Source: Capra hircus
Taxonomy: Eukaryota; Chordata; Mammalia; Artiodactyla; Bovidae
Length of the DNA stretch: 64,000 nt
Reading direction: 5' to 3'
Assembly (NCBI RefSeq): GCF_001704415.2
Contig: NC_030811.1
Coordinates: 5,428,501-5,492,500, forward strand
A program made the position numbers and the translations under genes. Of the stretch, positions 32,766 to 42,946 are shown in pieces; positions within the stretch are counted from its first letter, which is position 1, and the number at the start of each line of letters is the position of its first letter. The notes beneath the pieces are model-generated. The model saw only the letters and a list, made by a program, of their open reading frames with translations. It was not told where the DNA came from and did no database searches.

Positions 32766-32791
32766 AAAAAAAAAAAAAAACAACAGGTAAG

Positions 32792-32995
32792 GGACTTTCC
32801 GGGTCGTCCAGTGGTTAAGACTCCACGTTGCAATGCAGGGTACTCGGGTTTGATCCCTGGTTGGGGAACTAAGATCCAACATGCTGTGTGGCAACTACTG
32901 AGGCAGTGCGCCTCAAGCGGAGAAGCCCGCAGGCCGCAACGAAAAAAGACCCTGCCTGCCGACACTTAGACCTGTATAGCCTCAAATAAATGATC
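32792..32995 (+). mobile_element. CHR SINE
   Basis: Head gactttccgggtcgtccagt, box B ggtttgatccctggttgggg and the body acatgctgtgtggcaactac end in an ATAAA-rich tail. An A run (about 32766-32780) precedes it. Confidence 0.88.
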
Positions 32996-33051
32996 ACGAG
33001 TTTTAAAAATGACTGGTGAGCTTCTCTGACACCATCTATAAGAAACACCCG

Positions 33052-33760
33052 GGGACATTCCTGGTGGCAGAGTGGATAAGAACCCACCTGCTAATGCAGG
33101 GAACACGGGTTCCATCCCTGGTTGGGGAGATGGCACACGCCCTGAAGCAACTAAGCAGGAGAGCCGCAACTACTGAGCCTACACGCCCACAGGGGATGCT
33201 CTGCAACAAGAGAAGCCACCACAGTGAGAAGCCCCTCACACCACAACAAAGAGCGGCCCCCCCAACCTGCGGGAACTACAGAAGTGAGAGTTGGACCATA
33301 AAGAAAACGGAGTGCCGAAGAATTGATGCTCTTGAACTGTGGTGTTGGAGAAGACTCTTGAGAGTCCCCTGGACTGTGAGGAGATCCAACCAGTCCATCC
33401 TAAAGGAGATCAGTCCTGGGTGTTCACTGGAAGGACTGATGCTGAAGCTGAAGCGCCAGTACTTTGGCCACCTGATATGAAAAACTGACTCACTGGAAAA
33501 GACCCTGATGCTGGGAAAGACTGAAGGCAGGAAGAGAAGGGGACAACCGAGGATGAGATGGTTGGATGGCATCACCGACTTAATGGACACGAGTTTGAGT
33601 AAGCTCCGGGAGTTGACGGTGGACAGGGAAGCCTGGCATGCTGCAGTCCAGGGGGTCGCAAAGAGTCAGACACGACTGAGCAACTGAACTGAACAGAAAG
33701 CCCAGGCAAAGCAACCAAGACCCAGTGCAGCCAAAAATAAAGCAAATAAAAAATTCAAAA
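33052..33760 (+). mobile_element. CHR SINE, long form, split by BovB
   Basis: The head and body (acattcctggtggcagagtg to acctgcgggaactaca, 33052-33283) are separated from the tail (cccaggcaaagcaaccaaga, tgcagccaaaaataaagc, 33696-33760) by a BovB insertion. Joined, the two parts give one normal CHR element. Confidence 0.9.
33284..33692 (+). mobile_element. BovB 3' end nested in a CHR SINE
   Basis: Sense BovB from gtgagagttggaccataaag to gactgagcaactgaactgaa. ACAGAA occurs at both junctions, consistent with a short target-site duplication. Confidence 0.93.
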
Positions 33761-33944
33761 AAAAACCCTTAGATTGAAAAAAAATTATCATGTGGAACAA
33801 CAACAAAAAAGGTGGGGGGACTCTTCAAATGTAGGCAATACACTAAAAAATGTTTTAAGATTCCCAGGCAGAAAAGTCTACACTCCAATCAAACTCAGAG
33901 AGCAAATGAATTTTATTAATGAGTGATGGGGCGAGTCCACCGAC

Positions 33945-34106
33945 TAGCCCAACAGGCTCCTCTGTCCATGGGATTCTTCAGGCAAGGACCCTGGCGTAGG
34001 TTGCCATGCCCTCCTCCAGGGGTCTTCCTGACCCAAGGATTGAACCTGCAGCTCCTGCATTGCAGGTGGGTGTTTTTTACCGCTGATCCACCCGGAAGCC
34101 CGGAAA
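33945..34106 (-). mobile_element. Bov-tA SINE, reverse, truncated
   Basis: From caacaggctcctctgtccat to tgatccacccggaagcc. The A-part terminus is missing. Confidence 0.87.
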
Positions 34107-34646
34107 TGCTGGGGCATATTTACTCAAATCAACAGACAAAAGTACCTATTCTATCAATCCAGGCACAGCCCATTAACCATGACAGGCCTCAGGCAAAATG
34201 CTCAGTGTGAGAAATAACAGGGCAGCGTCCTCATTCTGAATGGATCCCTGGAGGGCCCTCCCCAAGGTTCCCTGACTTCCCTCCTGCCCCTCCTTCTCTC
34301 CTTCCAAAACCAGTTCTCAGCAAATGGAGCCAATTATTATCGTGACAGGGATTAAAATATTAAACTGAAGAGATGGAATTTAAATGACAACTGGAGAGTC
34401 ACTCTGCGTGGGTCCCGGTGGGCTTTATACCACATCAGGTAGGCTGAAGGCCCACCCCTGTCTCTTTCTAATCAGTGTTTCCAGCGTTCAGTGGAATAAG
34501 GCAGTCATTTTCCTGAGTCTCCGGAAATCCTCCCCCTCCTCCCAGCCAGCCTGTCAGTCAGAACAAGGTCAAAGCGAGAAACTCCACACCTGATGGTCAA
34601 GTGGCTTTTGAACCCAGGTGCGGTTCGCTCCGCATTGCAACCTTCT
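34107..34646. other. Flanking DNA upstream of the promoter
   Basis: No repeat or gene recognised. Confidence 0.45.
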
Positions 34647-34657
34647 GTCCAGAAAGC

Positions 34658-34878
34658 TCCCCAGGTAACGCTAGTGGTAAAGAACCCACTTCCCAGTACC
34701 GGAGATACTAAAGACGCGAGTTCGATCCCTGGGTGGGGAAGATGCCCTGGAGAAGGGAAAGGCAACCCACTCCTGTATTCTTGATTGGAGTGTCCCATGG
34801 ACAGAGGAGCCTGGGCGGCTACAGTCCATGAGGTCACAAGGAGTTAGAACCGACTGAAACCACTTGGCAGCGACATCA
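34658..34878 (+). mobile_element. Bov-tA SINE with perfect target-site duplication
   Basis: Bov-tA between GTCCAGAAAGC copies at 34647-34657 and 34879-34889. It is the last transposable element before the CpG island and, with no element recognised between 34890 and 37350, marks the edge of the repeat-free promoter zone. Confidence 0.94.
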
Positions 34879-35255
34879 GTCCAGAAAGCACGGCTCTGGG
34901 AGGGGAGGGTCTTCAGCGCCCTCGGTCCACTCTCGACTGGAGAGCCGGGAGGGGAAGGAACCCTACAGAACCTCTGAACCAGGCACCACCCTGACTGTAG
35001 GGGATTTCACACACGCGGAGGAACTCGGACTGGAGAGGGAAGCAGGGAAGATCGGCTGGACGAAGGTGTCTTGCGGCTGGGTGGGCGGCACCGCCTGGGG
35101 GGCGTCCCTGAAGCGGGCTCACCTTCCTTCCCCGCGAGAGACCTCTGCGACCCTCCGCACCTAGACAGGGGGGAAGGCCATCTCCTCACAGCCCCCAGGG
35201 CGTCCCCAAAGCGACCTGCGTCCTCACATCACTGATGGCCGGGGAGCAGGAGAGC

Positions 35256-35263
35256 TGACGTCA
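35256..35263. promoter_or_regulatory. Consensus CRE palindrome
   Basis: A perfect TGACGTCA, the CREB/ATF binding consensus, at the upstream edge of the CpG island, about 1.6 kb before the PRKAG2 ATG. The match is exact; occupancy is inference. Confidence 0.6.
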
Positions 35264-36235
35264 GCGTTCAAGGCGCTCGAGTGACTTTGGGGGGCCACCC
35301 TGTTCTCAGAGCCGCGAGCGGCAGGGCAGGCGACTCTCTGCCGAGGACTCGCCCCACTTCCAGCCGGGGTGGGGGAAGGGTCTGGGTTGCACCTTGGCTG
35401 GGGTGGGAGGGGTCACCCCGCCACCCTCAGAGAACGCCCGGCCGGCGCGGGGCCACGCGCGGAGCTGAGACTGCGGCAGCACGTGGGGGCCTCGCCCTGG
35501 GTTGCAGCCCTCGGCCCCCACCATTTCCTCCGCCGTCTTAGCAACCCCGCGTGCCCCGCGGCGCCGGCCTGCGCACTCCGCTTTCTACCGTCACCGCGGG
35601 TCCCTTGGTGAACCTGAAAACAGCCGGGTGGGGTGGGGTACGGGGCGGGGGGTGGTGGCGGTGAAAATCCGCACTCCGCCCGCGACCCCGGGTCGCACCT
35701 GCCGGGTGCGATCTCAGCGCGCACGCCGGCGGGCAGGGCCCCGGGGCCGCGGTTTTCCAGACGCACCTGCGGGTCAACGCTCATCCCACCAAAATTCCCG
35801 CGCTTCCGCCGCCGCCGGGTCTGCGGGGCGCGGGGCGCGCGTGCGTGTTTCAGGGTGTGTGTGGCGGGGGCGGGGGGAGTCAGATATTCATGACCAACAT
35901 TGGGTGGAGGGTCTCCTGGGGTCTGACACCTGTCTCGGAGCTGGTCCCGGGCCGCCGCGGCCGCAGGGGACCGCAGCCCCCCGGGCGACAGCGCGCGGCG
36001 GCGAGGGGAGCGCGCGGCACGCCGTGCACTTCCTGTTCGAGGCGCGCCGCCGTCCACCTCCCCGCGCCGCCCGCCAGCGTCCGGGCCAGGCCCGGCCCTT
36101 CGCTTAGCCCCGGGCCCCGGCGCCCCGGAGCGGCGGCGGGGGGACGGAGCGGGCGCCGGGGACTCCGCTCCCCGCGAGGCTCCCGCGCGCTCTTCGGCCC
36201 GCCGCCAGCAGCCGCGCTCGCCGCCGCGCCTCGGT

Positions 36236-36240
36236 CCAAT
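36236..36240 (+). promoter_or_regulatory. CCAAT box candidate
   Basis: CCAAT in ggtccaattgcgcagag, about 610 bases before the ATG and followed by a pyrimidine-rich tract. NF-Y sites often lie 60-100 bases before a start, which would put transcription initiation near 36300-36340. Confidence 0.4.
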
Positions 36241-36510
36241 TGCGCAGAGTCTCCGCGTTTGCACCTCCTCTTCCCCTCCTCCTCCTCCCTCCCTCCCTCG
36301 CCCAGAAAGGAGGACGGACCTCGCTCCTGGCTGCGGGCTGGTTTATTCTGCGGCCGAGGCTCACGTTAATACACACAGCGTCTCGTTCTTGCCAGATCTT
36401 CCGCTCAGACGCAGGCAATAGGAGGGCTGCTTCTCAAAGTGTTTAACTGCACCTGCCTGTCCGATTACCTCTGGGAATCGGGGAGTGGCGGGGAGCCGGG
36501 AGGCTGGGAA

Positions 36511-36576
36511 ATGTTGCCTCGCCTTGCCAAAGGAAGAAAACTTTGTTACCCGGAGGGAGCCCGCTGCCACGCGTAG
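36511..36576 (+). CDS. Candidate upstream ORF in PRKAG2 5' UTR
   Basis: ATG at 36511 opens a 21-codon frame (MLPRLAKGRK...) ending at TAG 36574-36576, 272 bases before the main ATG. Its context (G at -3, T at +4) is moderate. It would damp translation of the main ORF only if transcription starts upstream of it, which I cannot verify. It may be chance. Confidence 0.3.
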   Translation: MLPRLAKGRKLCYPEGARCHA

Positions 36577-36848
36577 CCCCGAACCAGGACGGCCTCGGGC
36601 TTTGGTTCTTCCTCGGACGATCCCGTAGGAGGAAGCGGACACGTGAACCCGGCGCTCCCGCCGACCGCCACCAGCGGCGGGCCCGAGGTCCCTGCCCCAC
36701 CTCCCTCCCGCGGAAGTCCCCACGCGGTGTCTTCAGGCGGGAGGGGGCAGTAAACAGCGCCCGCGGCCGACGGCAGGGGCCGGGCACGGGGAAGGAGAGG
36801 ACCGAATTCCAGGAACGGGTCACCCGGAATTAACTTCGGCTTAAAGTT

Positions 36849-36962
36849 ATGGGAAGCGCGGCCATGGACACCAAGAAGAAGAAAGATGTTTGCAGCCCCA
36901 GCGGGAGCGGCGGCAAGAAAAACAGCAGCCAGAAGCGGCGTTCGCTGCGGGTGCACATTCCG
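36849..36962 (+). CDS. PRKAG2: PRKAG2 first coding exon (AMPK gamma-2 N-terminus)
   Basis: Encodes the first 38 residues of the long isoform of the gamma-2 regulatory subunit of AMP-activated protein kinase, the AMP/ATP-sensing part of the heterotrimer. The four CBS nucleotide-binding repeats lie in later exons outside the window. Recognition rests on MDTKKKKDV, the glycine/serine run SGSGGKK, and SQKRRSLRVHIP, which match the human N-terminus as I remember it apart from about four conservative changes (A5, C15, S18, S26). The ATG at 36849 has G at -3 and G at +4. A second in-frame ATG at 36864 has an even better context and could give a product five residues shorter. The exon ends in phase 0 after codon 38 at a strong donor, CCG/GTGAGT (36963). 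The basic N-terminus is a low-complexity extension particular to the long isoform. Confidence 0.93.
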
Positions 36963-37350
36963 GTGAGTCTGGCCCCGCGGGGCCTCCAGCTCGCCGCCCT
37001 CCGCGGCGCTCCGAGCCGGCGCGGAAGCGGTTAACGCGGGCCGCCCCGCCGCCGTGCGCGCCCCCCTGCCATTCCGGGGACTGCTGGCGGCCCTGGGCCG
37101 AGCTGCGCCGCCCGACCCGGGCTCTGTCTCCCGCCCCGCCCGCGTGCCGCCGGGGCCCGGCGACCCACCGTCTGCGGCGGGGCGGGCTGGGCGTAGCCCG
37201 GGATCCCGCCCGGTGCGGGTGCGGGGGGCGGTGCGTAGGCTTGTTTTTGTTGAAGGAGGACCGTGTGGACTGCGCTCCGGGGAGGTGGAGCCGCGCGCCG
37301 CGTCTGGGGACGGACGGGAGGGGCGGTGGGTGGGGACAGCGAGGGATGGG

Positions 37351-39400
37351 GGCGGCAGCTGTGTGTAGCTGCGCCCTCAAACGGACCCTCCCCTGCTCCC
37401 CAGCACCCCACTCCTCAGCTTTCCTTGGGTGTCTCTGGGTCCGGGGCGGGAGGCTCCTCTGCAGCCGGCCCCTGGGCCTGACCCTGGGAGCACGTTTCAG
37501 GCCATTTGCGGGCTCCGGACCCCCTAAGGCGTGCAGGGCCCTCGCGAACTTCAGCCCTGGCCACGCCGGCCGCTGGGCCGGACTTTGGCGACATCGATCG
37601 GTCTGCAGCTTGACTTTGTCCAGCTGGAGGGCGTGGCGGGCAGGGGTCGTGCGTCCACCCTGCAGTTTGCCTGCCCGTGGCCCCCCGCAGCCTTCCTTAG
37701 CCACTCTGGGTGGCTGGAGGGGGGGTTGGTCTGATGCTGAGCCCTACAGCCCTTACCTGCACCCGAAGGAAGCCCCCAGCTGGGTCACACCCCCAGCCTT
37801 CACTAACCGAGTACATGTGTGTCCAAACACACACGCAAGAGAACTCCGTGGAGAGTGTAATTTTGATGATGGGTGACGGGTCTTGGGCACAGATGCCGAT
37901 GGTCCCACCCGCCCAGAGCTGCCTCTGACCTCACCTTGTTACAGACACCTCCTGGAAGCTAATCCTTCCTGACAGCCGGCAGCTGGGGGTTGGGGTGGGG
38001 GAGTGGCTGGCTGGCCAAGCATTTTCTGCTGTGAACTCTCTTAGACTTCACTCCGATGTTTATTGACTGCGCTTCCTTCTCAGTTCTCTGGGCAAACACT
38101 GGCCAGGAAGGTCAGGTACTGGAGGAGCCCCAGACATCTGATGGGTACTTCAGGGAGCAGCCCCAAGGTGGGACAGGTGGCCAGCCCTCCCTGGCAAGGG
38201 AGAGCTCAGGGAGCAGGTGACTGGGTCCGAGCTTGCAGTGTGACCACCAGGGTGGTGACCCAAGCTTGCGGGAATAAGCATGCCTTTGAATAAATAAACA
38301 TCCTATTTGAAAATGAGGTAGTCCTGTTTACATTCCTAACGTGAGCTATTTTGAGCTATATTTGTAAATGAAAAGTTAGACACCAGTAGCCAAGCCTCCC
38401 TCTGGTAGTTTCACTTGACTGAGCCATTTAACCACTCAGCTTCTCCTGTTTGTCAAACAGATAATAACTCTGCTTTGTCCCCCTTTCAAGTCTGTTGATA
38501 GAAAAATAAATCATGGGAAAGCTCGTACCAATGCAAACTGTTGTATGAATGTATGGCTATCACGCTGATATCGGAGCATCTACTTTAAAAGAGAGAGAAA
38601 AGAAAATGACGCTGTCTAGTGCCCAGGCCATATCCTATTCAGGGTGATAAGTGAGACTGGTCTCAAATGGGAACACGTGTGTGGAGCACGCTCCGGAGAG
38701 GTGGAGGGCAAAAGCCAGAACCCGGAAAAGGACTGAGCGGCCAAGGTGTGAGGGCAGAAAAGCCACGATGTAGTTGGAATCTTCTCACCAGCCCCCCTGC
38801 TGCTGGTGATGACTTTGGCTGCTTTGGACGTCATTCTTGGCCCGACGCAGCCCTTACAGAAAGTACCGTTCACTCAGTTATTCCACAACACGTGTGCTGC
38901 GCTGCTTGATGGTGAGATCCAGCGGGAAAGGAGAGGGCCTCTGTCTCTGCTCTCACAGGGCCTGCATTTACTGTGTGTGTGGGGGCAGGGGGAACCAAGA
39001 GGGTGTTGTCACTAACCAACTAGTCATTACCTGTGGGTCCCTGTGCTGGGCTGGGTGAGAGTTACATGCTAGCTGGGAAAGTGTGGCATTCAGACAGCTG
39101 TTTGCAGACAACCCGAGGGTACAGGTTGACCGGTGCAGGCCGTACCTGCTTTCAGAGGGGAAAGAAGGGAGAGATGGCAGGCCATGGACATGTTCAGAGA
39201 GACACTGCACCCAAAGGTGGTAGGCAGGACCGAGACGTGTCAGGGGCATGGCGGGGGATCACTCCTGCCAGGGAACCAGCTTGAGACCCCCTCTGGAGCC
39301 GGAGAGTGTGAGGCTGTTTCCAGACCCAGCGAAGGGCCCCTTTTCATGGACGAAAGGGTTTGAGAAATCAGGGTAATCGCAAATACGTCAAGGTCAGATC
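37351..39400. other. Intronic DNA, mostly single-copy
   Basis: GC-rich island shore, then ordinary intron. A diverged MIR may lie within it. No other repeat or exon recognised. Confidence 0.5.
38400..38530 (+). mobile_element. Possible MIR, strongly diverged
   Basis: The order gagccatttaaccactcagc, caaacagataataactctgc and aaataaatcatgg follows the MIR core and tail, with many differences. Confidence 0.4.
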
Positions 39401-39414
39401 AAGGAGAGCCTTGA

Positions 39415-39605
39415 ATTGGGCTTACAAGATTTAGCAAATAGAAATACTAAGTGCCCAGTTAAATTAGAATTTTAAACAATGAACAATTTCTTAGTATATG
39501 AATGTGCCAGGCACCATTTGGGATAAATTATACTAAAAGAAAAACCGTCCATTGTTACCCAAAATCCCACTTTAACTGGCCTCCTGTCTCTTCTCTGGGA
39601 GTCCT
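39415..39605. mobile_element. Old palindromic DNA-transposon-like repeat
   Basis: Resembles a non-autonomous mammalian DNA element whose arms read agtgcccagttaaattagaa at one side and the inverted ctttaactggcctcctgt at the other, with ttcttagtatatgaatgtgc and gataaattatactaaaagaa between. The family name is uncertain. Confidence 0.4.
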
Positions 39606-40072
39606 TCCTGGGGGTTAGGCCCAGGAATGAGGATGCCCCCCGGAGCCCTTGGGAAGCTGCAGCAGATGCGATGGGTGTCCTTCCTGTTGTGCCCAGAGCC
39701 CACCCAGGGCTCCCTGCAGCCTTGCTGGACAGCTCCGCTCCACACCACAGCTGCTCACTGTGTCTCTGCTCCTCAAGGCAGCCTCTTGAATAGTGGCAGC
39801 TTCCTCAGCCTGAGTACAGGCTGGAGTGGGAGTTCCGGGGTTGGGATTATGCCCGAAAGGGGCAGCCCTCACCAAGGAGGAATGCAGGTGGGGGGAAAGG
39901 TTCTACCATGGGTTCTGTGGAGGCCTCCGAGGGTCCCAGCAGGACCCAGCCCCGGTTTCCCAGAGTGGTGGACCCTCTTTCTGTCTGGCCTGACTCCCTT
40001 GCCTGCTTCCTGGGATGAACTACTGAATCCAAGTCATTGTCTCACTGTTTTGAGGGGGAATTTCAAGTCAGA
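39606..40072. other. Intronic DNA, nothing recognised
   Basis: Open frames on both strands but no recognised domain. Confidence 0.45.
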
Positions 40073-40284
40073 GGCTTCCCTGGTGGCTCAGACGGTAAAG
40101 CGTCTGCCTGCAATGCAGGAGACCCAGGTTCGATTCCTGGGTCGGGAAGATCCCCTGGAGAAGGAAATGGGAACCCACTCCAATACTCTTGCCTGAAAAA
40201 TTCCACGGACAGAGGAGCCTGGCCGGCTACAGGCCATGGGGTCGCAAAGAGCCGGGCACGACTGAGCAACTTCACTTTCACTTT
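40073..40284 (+). mobile_element. Bov-tA SINE
   Basis: Very well preserved from ggcttccctggtggctcaga to gactgagcaacttcactttc. One of the youngest-looking copies in the window. Confidence 0.96.
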
Positions 40285-40904
40285 AAGAAGCAATTAAAAG
40301 TGAGGACAACAGCACTTCGTGTCGTAGAGCTGTAGAGACTGGGCTGGTGTCAAGGGAAGTGATCAAATGCTTGGGTAAAAAACCCGGAGACCAGCATTTG
40401 AGGGCTTGAACTGTAGTGATGATGAGAGAAAACGGACGGAGGCAAGATGCAACATGGTCAGCTGTGGTGTCTGACGGATGGCAAGGGATTGAGATGGCCT
40501 TAGGTTTGCAGGACATTTGGTGTCCGGAGGCGGTTCTTGGGGGAGGATTGTGAGTCTGTCACAGCCTGGGTGGACTTGAGCAGTGGATCGAAGGGCATCG
40601 CTTCTGCCTCCTCCCCCAACAGCTGGTGGACATCAGTGCTCATTTTGCAGGACGCTCGGGATTCTAAAGAGCGGCTTCCTGAAGATACTGTGGCTCTGGC
40701 AGTCCAGGGGTGGGCTCATTTGGTGGCGACCAGTGACACTCACCATGATGAAGCCTTCTGGGACCCCTTGTGTCCAAAGCAGCTGGTCTTTTTTATCTGA
40801 AATGGACACGACTGGACTCGGTCTCCAGCCCCACGTCTGATGCATAAACGGAACTATGGCCAAAGGTGTTGGGGGAGATCATCACAAGCCTCGGTCCTAG
40901 GCCC
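40285..40904. other. Intronic DNA, nothing recognised
   Basis: No repeat or gene recognised. Confidence 0.45.
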
Positions 40905-40917
40905 TTTAATCTAGATC

Positions 40918-41209
40918 TTTCTTCTTAATTTTTCGCTTTGTAGTTTTTTTTTTTTTTTTTTTTTGGCTGCACTGGGTCTTTGTTGCTGCACTCAGGCTTT
41001 CTCTGGTTATGGTCAGTGGGGGCTTCTCTTGTCGGGGAGCACAGACTCTCGGGCGTGTGAGCGCAGTCGTTGCAGCTCCTGGGCTCAGTAGCTGTGGCTC
41101 CCGGGGTTAGTTGCTCTGAGGCATGTGGGTTCTTCCTGGCTCAGGTATTGAACCCGTGTCCCCTGCATTGGCAGGTGGATTCTTAACTACTGGACCACCA
41201 GGGAAGTCT
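40918..41209 (-). mobile_element. CHR SINE, long form, reverse, with perfect target-site duplication
   Basis: A long T run (about 40947-40964), then ggctgcactgggtctttgtt, a full reversed body and the reversed head gaccaccagggaagtct. It is bounded by TTTAATCTAGATC at 40905-40917 and 41210-41222. Confidence 0.95.
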
Positions 41210-41222
41210 TTTAATCTAGATC

Positions 41223-42507
41223 CTTAACCACATTTTACCCTGCCCTCCTACCAGCAGCACAGCACCTGCTGTGCCCTGAGATACCAGAAAAGAGGAATCA
41301 ACTTTAGGGGATATACTAAGGGCTTAGGTGACAGTGGGTAGTGGAGACCCACAGTTACTAACTAAAGTCATTCATTAACTGGACTCTACTGAAGGGAGAA
41401 TGGCCCTTGGGCCTGATGGAGGGTGTCGCCTTGCTCGGCTTCAGGCTCGGGGTGGGTCACCTTTGGGGGACACCCTCTTAGATCTTGTCCGGGGAAAGAG
41501 AGGAGGGAGAGCAGAGGAACGCCTGCGTGCAGGCTCCTCTGAGGCTGCCCTAGGCCTTTAAAAGTAGCAAGACAAGTGCACCGTTCAGAGTCGTCGTGTG
41601 CTGGCACCTCGCCTGGGTTCTCGTTCCTCCGCCTTCATCCCTAATGGAAGGCAGAGCAGTCATCCAGGTGGTGGGAATGCTTTTAGAAAAGAGCTCATTA
41701 GAAGCCTAGCTATGCCTGGCGACCTGCCAGAACCCTCTGCCTGAGCAGCCATTGCTGGGAGTTAGCATGTGCTTTCCGCCTTTCTGTCCGAGAAAAAGAA
41801 TGTGCCCTGTTAGCGCGCAGTCTTACTGTAAGTGGTGACCGCTGGCTGTCTCTTTGACCATCTTGTGGGACTCTGGGACTGTTCACAAGCCAATGATGGG
41901 GCAGGAGGTCGGGGGGAAGGGAGGACTTTGGAGAGAACGACCCACGTGGGGGCCCGTGGGGACATGGAGGCAGCTGGGGGAGGTCAGCCTCGGTCCGAGG
42001 CAGTGGCCCGATATTTACTGCTGCCAGAGTGCCCAGCCCCGGCGTCTCCTGGGAGAGGGGCAGCAGAAATCCTTGTCAGTCCCCGGAGACAGCCTAGAAA
42101 TAGAGCCAGGAGCAGTTGGCTGGCCTCAGAGGTCATGGAGACCCAGCGTGGCTTGGGCCAGTTGCTGGGGACGTCTTTGCTTGTGATGTCTCCAGAGGGA
42201 AGCCTCGCGTTGCCTAAAGCCCCGTGCCCTTCACCCTGTAGATGGGCCTGGGACCAGTAGCCTCCCTCCAGCCAGATCCGCTCTGCTGGGCAGGGTGTGA
42301 AGGAGGGGGCCCCACCCGGGACTGGGAGCTGCCTTCTGCCCCCGCAGGACCGCTCACTGCCCACCCCACCACTGGAACTTCCTGGGCTAAAGCCTCAGTG
42401 AAGGGAAAGCGGGTGCCATGAGGCAAGGTGTGGGTGTGTGTGGCATCTTTGGCCTTGACCTTGGTCGACGTGTACCACCTTGAGCAAGATGGGTTAAGGT
42501 TTAAGAC
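41223..42507. other. Intronic DNA, nothing recognised
   Basis: Several GC-rich open frames (41832-42364) without recognisable domains. No repeat called. Confidence 0.45.
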
Positions 42508-42700
42508 AGTGTTTTTCAAAGTGCAGCTCACGGACCAGCCTAAGTCGATCCACCCAGCGTTTGCTTAAAATGTACAATCCTAGGTCTCAGTCCAGAACTG
42601 CTGAATCAGCATCTCTAGGGTGTGGGACCTGTGGTTCTTTGTTTTTGAGAAGTCTTCTGGGTAACTCTCAGGCCTCCAGGGATTTAACGAAGAATTGCTT
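42508..42700 (+). mobile_element. MER5A-type hAT DNA transposon
   Basis: Shows cagtgtttttcaaagtgcag at the 5' end, tcagtccagaactgctgaat and cagcatctctagggtgtggg in the middle, and ggtaactctcaggcctcc towards the 3' end, matching non-autonomous MER5A. Confidence 0.75.
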
Positions 42701-42724
42701 TCCAACTGCCTCAGTGTGTGGGCT

Positions 42725-42946
42725 CTGACTCTTTGTGTGTGCTCCATCGTGTCTGACTTTTTTGCAATCCCGTGAACTGTAGGCAGACTCCTCTGTCCAT
42801 GGGATTTCCTAGGCAAGAGTCCCGGGGTAGCTTGCCATTTTCTTCTCCAGGCGAGTCTTCCTGACCCAGGGGTTGAACCCATGCCTCCTGCATCTCCTGC
42901 ACTTGGCGGGCAGATTCTTTACCACTTGAGCCACCGGGGAAGCCCC
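42725..42946 (-). mobile_element. Bov-tA SINE, reverse
   Basis: The reversed A part (catcgtgtctgacttttttg) leads to the reversed head ttgagccaccggggaagccc. An internal direct duplication, ctcctgcatctcctgcac, is present. Confidence 0.88.

Larger units (their letters stand above)
35250..37350. promoter_or_regulatory. PRKAG2: CpG-island promoter of PRKAG2
   Basis: About 2 kb of very GC-rich, CpG-dense sequence with no transposable elements, spanning the first coding exon at 36849. CpG dinucleotides are conspicuously retained compared with the rest of the window. It contains a CRE palindrome, GC boxes (near 35642 and 35864), a CCAAT box and pyrimidine-rich sequence (about 36263-36305), but I see no convincing TATA box, as is usual for CpG-island promoters. 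The transcription start cannot be placed from sequence; a site soon after the CCAAT box (about 36300) would give a 5' UTR of roughly 500 bases. Boundaries are approximate. Confidence 0.9.

Noticed and set aside
1..35000. Neighbouring gene exons (a GALNT-family gene is expected upstream of PRKAG2 in mammals)
   Set aside because: No glycosyltransferase or lectin-domain motifs were found in any frame, so that gene, if syntenic, lies outside the window.
35413..36264. 283-codon minus-strand open frame in the CpG island
   Set aside because: GC-rich island DNA has few stop codons. The frame overlaps other long frames on both strands and its Pro/Arg/Ala-rich product shows no recognisable domain.
36890..37876. 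328-codon + strand open frame overlapping PRKAG2 exon 1
   Set aside because: It is in a different frame from the conserved exon, runs straight through the splice donor into the intron, and is compositionally a CpG-island artefact.
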